From Thermogladius sp. (GTDB lineage: Archaea > Thermoproteota > Thermoprotei_A > Sulfolobales > Desulfurococcaceae): a stretch of 14,897 nt of DNA. Each line of letters begins with the position of its first letter. The first letter of the stretch is position 1. Positions 1 through 5,709 of the stretch are shown here, in pieces. The notes beneath the pieces were generated by a model, which searched no databases, had not been told where the DNA came from, and saw nothing but the letters and a program-made list of their open reading frames with translations. Location: assembly GCA_009904025.1 (NCBI GenBank), contig WYEE01000102.1, positions 1 through 14,897 of the forward strand, read 5' to 3'. The translations under genes were made by a program, and so were the position numbers.

Positions 1-605
1 TCCAGGTAGTCGTCTACGCTGGGTGTATTTATGACGCAGGGGGTGTAGTCGCACTTCACCGTGGGGCCGTTGAGGATATCGAACTCGGCTGTGACCCCCG
101 GTTCTCCCAGCTCGACGAATATTTTATCCGAGATAGTGTGGTATAGGGCGTCCCCTGGTATAACCTCGGCTCTATCCCCTCTCATCCACCCCAGCTTGAT
201 CTGGGAGAACCTGTAGCGGCAGTAGAATAGTAGCCTGAGCTTGTGGAACCCCCTCCTAAGCTGCAACTCCTCACTCACGTAAAGAGTTGGGGGCTGATCC
301 CTCCAAGCATCCAGGACAAGCCTCCCGTCCACGTAGAGCCTGCTCCCGTCGTCTGTCACAACGTAGAACCTATAGAGGCCCGCCTCCTCGACTTTCAGGA
401 AACCCTTGTAGTCCACCATGAAATACTCGGGGGGAACACCTCTAGCAGGGGAATCCCACCAAGTGAAGTCGACTCTCCCGTGGACAGTGTAGACAATAGG
501 CTCCAGCCCGGCAGTATCGTCGGGAGGCCTCTCACCAGACCACGTGTAGAAGAATGCCTTCAGCCCAGGCATCAAGCCTGTCCTACGCTTCCTCACCAGG
601 CTCAT
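1..605 (-). CDS. PA14-domain protein, 5' part (runs off the left edge)
   Basis: An open frame of 201 codons starts with ATG at 605 and continues to the window edge without a stop; only the N-terminal part is present. Residues about 12-150 read as a PA14 domain, a beta-barrel fold that usually binds carbohydrate. Near the start is GLKAFFYTW, then a bulky aromatic stretch (FTWWDSP, 47-53). The hallmark TDDGSRLYVDGRLVLDAW lies at 84-101, followed by GFHKLRLLFY (119-128) and KLGWM (137-141). After about residue 150 a different region begins, with two cysteines (185, 190), which I cannot assign. There is no signal peptide or membrane segment at the N-terminus; the first residues are basic (SLVRKRR), so the visible part looks cytoplasmic or needs an unusual export route. 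It is divergent from the HD gene across 64 bp. The domain call is good; the function of the whole protein is unknown because most of it is missing. Confidence 0.8.
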   Translation of the reverse strand, partial: MSLVRKRRTGLMPGLKAFFYTWSGERPPDDTAGLEPIVYTVHGRVDFTWWDSPARGVPPEYFMVDYKGFLKVEEAGLYRFYVVTDDGSRLYVDGRLVLDAWRDQPPTLYVSEELQLRRGFHKLRLLFYCRYRFSQIKLGWMRGDRAEVIPGDALYHTISDKIFVELGEPGVTAEFDILNGPTVKCDYTPCVINTPSVDDYL

Positions 606-618
606 TTAAACCCACGTT

Positions 619-632
619 TAAAACATGTTTTA
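619..632. promoter_or_regulatory. 14-bp perfect palindrome in the divergent promoter region
   Basis: TAAAACATGTTTTA reads identically on both strands and lies in the 64-bp gap between the PA14 gene (start 605) and the HD gene (start 670). It sits about 14-27 bp upstream of the PA14 ATG, on the probable TATA/BRE region of that gene, and about 40-50 bp upstream of the HD start. This is where a dimeric repressor or activator could affect both genes. The AT-rich setting raises the chance of coincidence. Confidence 0.35.
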
Positions 633-669
633 CGTAATTAACTAGAGCAAGTAGAGTAATAAGCGTTAG

Positions 670-1467
670 GTGCTAGGATTGGTTGTAGTAAGCCCGGAGC
701 TAGTTAAGTTGATTACAAGCGGGAGCAGGTTGCTCGAGGAGGCATACCACACTATTCTAAACGACGAGGAGGTGCAAGTCCTGTGGGAGATGGCTAATGT
801 GATGGCCGTGAAAAGGCTGAGGTACAACGACCACGGGCCAGTCCACGCGCAGATAGCGGCGGGGTCAGCCCTCTACCTCTACCAGCTCTTAAGGAAGAGG
901 GGGGTTGAGTCGACGTTGCTGAGGGACGGTATAGTCGACTCGGATGAGGAGGCAGCCCTCGTGCCACTGATAGGGGGCCTCCTCCACGACATCGGCAACT
1001 CGGTTCACAGGGATCAGCACGAGAGGGTCGGGGCCTTACTGGTCGCACCCGTTGTATCCAGGATCCTGGAGAAGCTTATCGAGGACACCCGTAAGAGGGT
1101 TAGGTTGAGGCAGGAGATCCTCCACAGCATCTACTGCACGGCCTACGACGCCGAGTGTCTTTCCATGGAGGCAGGCTGCGTTAAAGTAGGTGACGGCCTG
1201 GATATGGCTGAGGGTAGGGCCAGGGTACCCTACTCACTGGGCAATGTTAACATCCACAGCCTATCAGCCCTAAGCATAAAGAGCGTTGAGGTCCTGGAAG
1301 GGGAGAGCAACCCTGTCAAGATACTCGTGTACATGGATGAGACAGCGGGCGTGTTCCAGGTGGACGAGGTGTTGATGCCGAAGCTCAAGACGACGCCTCT
1401 GAGAAGGTATGTAGAAGTATACGCGATCTCAGGGGATAAAGTCCTCAAAACATACTCGCCTTCATAA
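670..1467 (+). CDS. HD-domain metal-dependent phosphohydrolase, 265 aa
   Basis: A soluble HD-superfamily hydrolase; members cleave phosphate esters or phosphodiesters with bound divalent metal. The metal ligands appear in order: NDHGPVHA (His55, His59), LLHDIGN (His106-Asp107), HRDQHE (His113, His117), and a late VGDGLDMAEGRARVP block (Asp175, Asp178). The DGxDMxxGRxRxP block is typical of a stand-alone HD subfamily found in archaea and bacteria whose substrate is not known to me. The C-terminal 70 residues (about 195-265) form a beta-rich extension without metal ligands. The start is GTG at 670. A TAATTAAC element near 636-643 is placed to start transcription within a few bases of it, so the mRNA is probably leaderless. 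The gene ends 42 bp before the next gene on the same strand, which has its own TATA box. The family call is firm; the substrate cannot be inferred. Confidence 0.82.
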   Translation: MLGLVVVSPELVKLITSGSRLLEEAYHTILNDEEVQVLWEMANVMAVKRLRYNDHGPVHAQIAAGSALYLYQLLRKRGVESTLLRDGIVDSDEEAALVPLIGGLLHDIGNSVHRDQHERVGALLVAPVVSRILEKLIEDTRKRVRLRQEILHSIYCTAYDAECLSMEAGCVKVGDGLDMAEGRARVPYSLGNVNIHSLSALSIKSVEVLEGESNPVKILVYMDETAGVFQVDEVLMPKLKTTPLRRYVEVYAISGDKVLKTYSPS

Positions 1468-1476
1468 GAATAAAGG

Positions 1477-1484
1477 TTTATAAA
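1477..1484 (+). promoter_or_regulatory. TATA box for the AsnRS-like gene
   Basis: TTTATAAA preceded by a purine-rich BRE-like AATAAAGG. Its centre is about 29 bp before the GTG at 1510, the spacing expected for an archaeal promoter giving a leaderless or nearly leaderless transcript. It supports the GTG at 1510 as the start and separate transcription from the HD gene. Confidence 0.6.
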
Positions 1485-1509
1485 CTTTGAGCCCATCATA
1501 ATAAGCCCG

Positions 1510-2811
1510 GTGTCTAAGGGATGTCATTTAACACAACTACCTAAACCCTTCTGGTCTAAATTCAAGAGAACCCTCTTCTTGAGGGAACACGGTCGCGGCG
1601 AAATCCTCGCGTGGGTCGCCGGGAAGAAGGATGGTTTGATTGTGTTAAGAGACCCCTCGGGTCTAAGGGAGGTTAGAGTTGAGGGGAGAGATGCGGATAA
1701 GCTGACATCACTCCCTCTTGAGACCCTTGTGTGGATTAAAGGCGTGTTGAAGGAGAGTAGTCTAATAGTAGAGGAGATCACCGTAATAAACAAGCCTATA
1801 GTTGAGAGAGGGGTAAACTACATCGCTGAGAGGCCGAGCCCTAGGGAGTTTGCCGAGTCGTACTATTGGTACGTGAGGAGGGAGGAGTTCTGGAAGACAG
1901 CGTTCCTTCGAAGCAGGCTCCTGAAGTATGCGAGGGAGCTTCTAGAAGAGAGGGGTTTCATTGAAATAGAGGCGCCGATGGTCGGGGTCGCCAGCGACCC
2001 CGGTTTAAGAGGGGCTAGGAAGCTTTGGACGCAGGCCTACGGGTACAAACTCGAGTTAACTAGCAGTGTTATAATGTACAAGCAGTTGATGGCGAGCGTC
2101 TTCGAGAAAATATTCTACACTGCTAGGAACGTGAGGGAGGAGCCGTTGGAGAACTCGGGTAGTGGGAGACACCTCTTCGAGTTCACTCAGCTGGACTTGG
2201 AGTGGGGTCTCTCAAGCATGGAGGATGTTATGAGGCTGGCCGAGGATCTAATATACTACAGCCACAAGAGGATCCTCGAGGACTCGCCGGACATACTGCC
2301 CGAGAAGAACAGGGATCCAAACTTATTCAAGCCACCTTACCCTATGCTCACGTACAGCGATGCGGTCAAAAAAGCCAGGGAGCTAGGCTTCAACGAGGAG
2401 TGGGGTAGAGAGCTGAGCGTGGAAGCCGAGACAGCTCTATCAAAGGGATTCGAGAAGCCCTTCTGGCTAGCCTTCTTTCCCCAGGCGAGCAGGGGATTCT
2501 ACTACTACCCGCTTGAAGGCGATGAGAAGCTCAACATGGACTTCAACCTCATTCTACCATGGGGTTTCGGCGAGGTCTTAGACGGGGGGTGCAGGGAGTA
2601 CAGGTATGAGAGGCTCGTGGAGAGGATCAAGAAACAAGGCGAGGATATTGGGAAGTACAGGTGGTTCCTTGACCTAGCTTTAAACGGCGGTATAGCGCCC
2701 TCCTGCGGCTGGGGCCTGGGCTTGGAGCGTTTCATAAGGTTCCTGCTCGGCCTAGACCACATAGTCTACGCTACACTCCACCCCAGGCTCCCAGGTGTTC
2801 TACCCCCTTGA
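1510..2811 (+). CDS. AsnRS/AspRS-like class II synthetase paralogue, probable archaeal asparagine synthetase (AS-AR type), 433 aa
   Basis: Class IIb catalytic core at about residues 125-430. Motif 2 is seen as ARNVREE (205-211) followed by SGRHLFEFTQLDLEWG (218-233). Motif 3 is GWGLGLERFIRFLLGLDHI (400-418), with the invariant Arg at 407. The amino-acid site region (SDPGLRGA, then LTSSVIMYKQLM) resembles the archaeal AsnRS-related asparagine synthetases such as the Pyrococcus enzyme, which amidate free aspartate through an aspartyl-adenylate, more than it resembles true AspRS. Unlike the Pyrococcus enzyme, which lacks an anticodon-binding domain, this protein keeps an N-terminal OB-fold of about 75 residues (30-100). 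At the two main anticodon-contact positions of AspRS, my hand alignment shows Leu43 in place of Phe and Glu54 in place of Gln. I infer asparagine synthesis; a divergent tRNA ligase remains possible. The GTG start is supported by the TATA box at 1477. The 3' end overlaps the convergent glycosyltransferase gene by 41 bp. Confidence 0.78.
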   Translation: MSKGCHLTQLPKPFWSKFKRTLFLREHGRGEILAWVAGKKDGLIVLRDPSGLREVRVEGRDADKLTSLPLETLVWIKGVLKESSLIVEEITVINKPIVERGVNYIAERPSPREFAESYYWYVRREEFWKTAFLRSRLLKYARELLEERGFIEIEAPMVGVASDPGLRGARKLWTQAYGYKLELTSSVIMYKQLMASVFEKIFYTARNVREEPLENSGSGRHLFEFTQLDLEWGLSSMEDVMRLAEDLIYYSHKRILEDSPDILPEKNRDPNLFKPPYPMLTYSDAVKKARELGFNEEWGRELSVEAETALSKGFEKPFWLAFFPQASRGFYYYPLEGDEKLNMDFNLILPWGFGEVLDGGCREYRYERLVERIKKQGEDIGKYRWFLDLALNGGIAPSCGWGLGLERFIRFLLGLDHIVYATLHPRLPGVLPP

Positions 2812-3808
2812 CTAACTCGAGTATGGTCTTAGCCGCCTTCAGGGCCCCATTCCCCAGGTAACTCGGTTTTCTCCCATACGCTGCTTCAACAGCCTCATCA
2901 AGGAGCTCCGGCTTCTCTGGGTCCGGGGTGAGGAATACAGCGTTGAGCCTCCTCGCCACAAACTCCGCGTCTCTTAAGCCGCCCGCGAGCGTTATATCGG
3001 GGTTGTAGGCGAGTACAACAGGCTTACCGTAGGCTTGGCTTGCTTGAATAGCCGCCACACCCTGATGTGTCACGACAACATCGGCTCCCGCAATCCACTT
3101 GTCTATATCGGGGTCGTAGTCGAAGACTACGTTACCGGGGAGCATACTCCTCAGGTAGCCGGCCCATAATCTACCAGCTTGTACGACGAGTCTACGGCCC
3201 TTCAAACCCCCTCTAATTAGAGTTTTGAGCAGGAGCCTATGCCCCATTGTCCCAGTCATCACAAGCACGTAACCCTTGCCCTCGGGCTTATAGACGGGTC
3301 TCTCGTATATTGGCCCCGCGTACAATCCCCTGGATTTGTAGAGTTTCTCTTGCTCACGCCACTGCAGAAATACGAACCCGCCGAGCCTGTGAACGAGGCT
3401 AACCGACCTACTTTTCCCGTAGATCCTATAAGGGTCTTCAACGCAGAAGACAGGTGTCCTCTCAGCCAGCAAGCCTATTAAGGAGGGTGGGAGACTATGG
3501 TTCGAGCCCGTGCAAACCACTGCACTAGTCTTCTTGACCACGGCTAGAGCCTCAACCATCGACGCCGGCGCCCTCGCTATTATCTTGTACAACCTTTCCT
3601 GCGGGTTCAGGGGCTTCAACGTGAAAGCAATGGTCAAATTACGGCCCTTGAGTCTTCCAGTTATGCGTTTAACAGAGAAGAAGTCTCCTCGGGGGACGAG
3701 GATGTTTAATCGAATTCCCGGCTCAAGCTCCAGCAACCTCTCCCCTAAGGCTACCGCGAAACTAGTGTGCCCTCCACCGCTGGCGACAAGCGTGATTTCC
3801 AAGAACAC
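2771..3808 (-). CDS. Fused Alg14/Alg13-like GT28 glycosyltransferase (Agl24-type), 345 aa
   Basis: Both halves of the eukaryotic UDP-GlcNAc transferase Alg13-Alg14 are seen in one chain, in MurG-like order. The N-terminal half has SGGGHT (10-15; His14 in the loop used by Alg14), a TGSNHSLPPS stretch (100-109), and the Alg14 signature pattern VEDPYRIY (123-130) then FLQWREQEKLY (147-157). The C-terminal half is Alg13-like: VMTGTMG (183-189), VVQAGR (208-213), ADVVVTHQGVAA (242-253) and GKPVVLAYNP (261-270). By family knowledge, the crenarchaeal homologue Agl24 adds the second GlcNAc to dolichyl-linked GlcNAc, building the chitobiose core of the N-glycan on the cytosolic membrane face. No membrane helix is evident, so attachment would be peripheral. 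The GTG start at 3808 fits a TATA box centred about 26 bp upstream (leaderless). It is convergent with the synthetase paralogue and divergent from SufS. The fold and family are strong; donor and acceptor are inferred. Confidence 0.78.
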   Translation of the reverse strand: MFLEITLVASGGGHTSFAVALGERLLELEPGIRLNILVPRGDFFSVKRITGRLKGRNLTIAFTLKPLNPQERLYKIIARAPASMVEALAVVKKTSAVVCTGSNHSLPPSLIGLLAERTPVFCVEDPYRIYGKSRSVSLVHRLGGFVFLQWREQEKLYKSRGLYAGPIYERPVYKPEGKGYVLVMTGTMGHRLLLKTLIRGGLKGRRLVVQAGRLWAGYLRSMLPGNVVFDYDPDIDKWIAGADVVVTHQGVAAIQASQAYGKPVVLAYNPDITLAGGLRDAEFVARRLNAVFLTPDPEKPELLDEAVEAAYGRKPSYLGNGALKAAKTILELVKGVEHLGAWGGV

Positions 3809-3827
3809 ACCTCAAGCAATATCTACC

Positions 3828-3838
3828 AAATATAAAAG
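3828..3838. promoter_or_regulatory. Shared bidirectional TATA element between the glycosyltransferase and sufS
   Basis: AAATATAAAAG lies in the 73-bp divergent gap. On the minus strand its centre is about 26 bp from the glycosyltransferase GTG at 3808, giving a leaderless start. On the plus strand the overlapping TATAAAAGTA is about 26 bp from position 3860, just before the sufS Shine-Dalgarno. One AT tract may therefore serve both genes. Confidence 0.5.
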
Positions 3839-3861
3839 TATAATTCCTTAGATTGGAGATA

Positions 3862-3868
3862 AGGAGGT
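3862..3868 (+). promoter_or_regulatory. Shine-Dalgarno site of sufS
   Basis: AGGAGGT lies 13 nt before the ATG at 3882. A nearer ATG at 3871 is out of frame and only 2 nt away, so the site decides for 3882. The family-typical N-terminus that follows agrees. Confidence 0.6.
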
Positions 3869-3881
3869 TTATGTGGTTTAG

Positions 3882-5213
3882 ATGTTTGACCCACTCGAAG
3901 TTAGAAGAGATTTCCCTATCCTCGAGAGGAAGATCAGGGGCAGGAGATTAGTCTACTTCGACAACGCGGCTACAACCCAGAAGCCCAGACAGGTGATCGA
4001 AGCAATAGTGGAATTCTACAGCAAGCACAACGCTAACGTCCACAGGGGTCTGCACACTCTTAGCCAGGAGGCGAGCGAGATGTATGAGAAGGCTCACGAG
4101 ACCCTAGCCAAATTTATAAACGCCTACTCCTGGGATGAGATCGTGTTCTGCAACAACACAACCGATGCCATGAACCTGCTTGCTTATACGTGGGGCCTCC
4201 AAAACCTGGGGGAGGGGGATGAGGTTGTAACAACTATTATGGACCACCACAGCACTATGCTGCCCTGGCGGAAGATAGCGGCTTTGAAGAAGGCTGTCGT
4301 CAAGTATGTTGATGTAACAGGCGACGGCTACCTCGACTACGATAGCCTAAGCCAGGTGATCACTAGGAGGACGAAGGTAGTGGTGTTCACGATGGCTAGC
4401 AACGTGCTGGGGACGATTAACAACGTGAAGGAGATAGTGAGGAGGGCTAGAGAAGTCGACGCCATAGTCATAGGGGACGCAGCGCAGTTCACCCCCCACG
4501 TCCCAACCAACGTCAGGGAGCTTGGATTAGACTTCCTTGCTTTCAGCGGCCATAAGATGCTGGGGCCGACTGGTAGTGGGGTTTTATGGGGTAGGAGAGA
4601 TCTACTCGACGAGCTTGGGACGTTTAAAGTAGGCGGTGACACGATTAAAGACGTGACGCTAGACGATGTTGTGTGGCTCGAGTTACCCTGGAGGTTTGAA
4701 GCGGGTACCCCTAACATCGAGGCCGGGATAGGTTTAGCGGCGGCAGCGGAATACCTGATGAGACTCGGCATGGAGAACGTGAGGGAGCACGAGAAGACCC
4801 TTGTCGAGTACTTCCTCAAACGTATATCAGAGGAGTTCCCAGACGAAATTACCGTCTACGGACCCAGGAGAGCGGATGATAAAACTGGTGTGGTCTCATT
4901 TAACGTTAAAGGACTACACCACCACACAGTTGGCTCGGCCCTAGATTTCTTCGGTATAGCTGTTAGAACAGGGTTACACTGCGCGCACCCACTACACTAC
5001 AAGCTTAAGATGACTTACCTGGATCCGCCGCCCGAGAAGATACCCTCCAGCCCTGATGAAAGGCTTAAGACCTTTGGGAGTGTTAGAGCCAGCTTCTACA
5101 TTTATAACACACGTGAGGAGATAGACTACTTCATCGACGTCATGGAGAAGATCATAGAGTTGAAGGAGGCTTTAAAGAAGAGCCCTGCTGAAGCTGTTTG
5201 CACAGGTGGATAG
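3882..5213 (+). CDS. sufS: SufS/CsdA-type cysteine desulfurase, 443 aa
   Basis: A PLP enzyme that takes sulfur from cysteine as an enzyme-bound persulfide for Fe-S cluster assembly and other thiolation. The N-terminus is typical (DFPILERKIRGRRLVYFDNAATTQKP is family-like throughout). The stacking His is in DHHS (121-124), the pyridine-binding Asp in GDAAQ (198-202), and the Schiff-base lysine is Lys225 in SGHKMLGPTG. The persulfide cysteine is Cys367 in RTGLHCAHPL. The end of the fold, VRASFYIYNTREEIDYF, is intact. The protein is longer than the roughly 405-410 residues usual for SufS. About 20 extra residues, rich in Pro, Lys and Asp/Glu, lie right after the active-site cysteine (about 376-398), and the C-terminal tail is short and contains Cys440. 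No sufB, sufC, sufD or sufU-like gene is adjacent. It is transcribed divergently from the glycosyltransferase. Confidence 0.93.
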   Translation: MFDPLEVRRDFPILERKIRGRRLVYFDNAATTQKPRQVIEAIVEFYSKHNANVHRGLHTLSQEASEMYEKAHETLAKFINAYSWDEIVFCNNTTDAMNLLAYTWGLQNLGEGDEVVTTIMDHHSTMLPWRKIAALKKAVVKYVDVTGDGYLDYDSLSQVITRRTKVVVFTMASNVLGTINNVKEIVRRAREVDAIVIGDAAQFTPHVPTNVRELGLDFLAFSGHKMLGPTGSGVLWGRRDLLDELGTFKVGGDTIKDVTLDDVVWLELPWRFEAGTPNIEAGIGLAAAAEYLMRLGMENVREHEKTLVEYFLKRISEEFPDEITVYGPRRADDKTGVVSFNVKGLHHHTVGSALDFFGIAVRTGLHCAHPLHYKLKMTYLDPPPEKIPSSPDERLKTFGSVRASFYIYNTREEIDYFIDVMEKIIELKEALKKSPAEAVCTGG

Positions 5214-5238
5214 AAGATTTCAATGCATGTAGTGGAGG

Positions 5239-5244
5239 AAAAAA
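5239..5244 (-). terminator. T-tract terminator of the small basic protein gene
   Basis: Six consecutive T residues on the minus strand, 29 bp beyond the stop of the small gene (stop at 5273-5275), in a short AT-rich gap between convergent genes. It fits the T-run termination of archaeal RNA polymerase. No hairpin is needed or seen. Confidence 0.4.
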
Positions 5245-5272
5245 TTATTTAGAGGATGTGAATGTTGCCCCT

Positions 5273-5440
5273 TTACTTAGCCGGGCCTAGAATCCTAGCG
5301 AACTTCTTGCCACTGTAGGGGCTGACTGCGAACGCTATCTTTATCTTACCCCTCTTAGTCTCCCTCACAACAACCTCGTACTGGTCTGTCTCATAGTACT
5401 TCTTGGCCTTTAGGTCGAAGAACTTTAGCTTCTCAGGCAT
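5273..5440 (-). CDS. Small basic protein, 55 aa, resembling crenarchaeal DNA-binding protein CC1
   Basis: ATG at 5440 to TAA at 5273-5275 encodes 55 residues rich in Lys, Phe and Tyr. It begins MPEKLKFFDLKAKKYYETDQ and contains VVVRETKRGK, AFAVSPYSGKK and ends ARILGPAK. Alternating hydrophobic and charged residues suggest a small beta-sheet protein with about 13 lysines and arginines against 7 acidic residues. From memory this pattern (KLKFFD-KAKK-ETDQYEVV ... SPYSG) matches CC1, a roughly 6-kDa protein of Thermoproteus, Pyrobaculum and Aeropyrum reported to bind both single- and double-stranded DNA. I have not aligned it. GC-rich codon use matches the genes around it and contrasts with the AT-rich DNA just upstream, which argues that the frame is real. 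A weak GAGGG lies a few bases before the ATG, and a TATA-like TTTATATATC is at 5492-5503. Coding status is firm; the name is tentative. Confidence 0.72.
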   Translation of the reverse strand: MPEKLKFFDLKAKKYYETDQYEVVVRETKRGKIKIAFAVSPYSGKKFARILGPAK

Positions 5441-5709
5441 GATCCAACCCTCTTACACTTTTATTTCAATTAATAATTCTAGAATGAGGGGATATATAAA
5501 TTTATTGCTTCCAAAATAAACAGTATTTGAGACACATAAAGTAACACCCATAACATTAAATATTAAATTATTAATCAGAATCATCATTAGTTGGGATCGA
5601 GTTAAAATTGAAATCTCGGTATACTTCAAGCATTTAAACATTATCACGCAACGCAGTAAAGTGTCTAAAATTTTCAACAATGAATAGGTTTAACATAAGG
5701 AAAAGCTGG
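5441..5709. other. AT-rich intergenic region without a convincing gene
   Basis: The gap between two minus-strand genes is strongly AT-rich: by hand count 64 G or C in the 240 bases from 5461 to 5700, about 27%, whereas the line of coding sequence at 5761-5820 has 35 of 60. It holds the probable promoter of the small basic protein gene (TTTATATATC on the minus strand, 5492-5503) and tracts such as TTAAATATTAAATTATTAA. The only long frame (minus, 5453-5680, TTG start) is hydrophobic and composed of AT-rich codons unlike its neighbours, so I do not call it a gene. No repeats of CRISPR type, no tRNA and no clear palindromes are present. Confidence 0.5.
5492..5503 (-). promoter_or_regulatory. TATA element of the small basic protein gene
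   Basis: TTTATATATC on the minus strand. With usual spacing, transcription would begin near 5471, leaving about 30 nt of leader that contains a GAGGG before the ATG at 5440. A weaker alternative (GAAATAAAAG, 5457-5466) would give a leaderless start. Confidence 0.4.

Noticed and set aside
243..641. Plus-strand frame of 132 codons opposite the PA14 gene
   Set aside because: It is antisense to a frame with clear PA14 motifs and has no recognisable features itself.
3499..3510. GGTTCGAGCCCG, like a tRNA T-loop
   Set aside because: It is inside the glycosyltransferase coding sequence, and no acceptor, D or anticodon arms can be folded around it.
5453..5680. Minus-strand frame of 75 codons with a TTG start
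   Set aside because: AT-rich codons unlike the neighbours, hydrophobic without clear helices of a family, and no ribosome site; an open frame expected by chance in AT-rich DNA.
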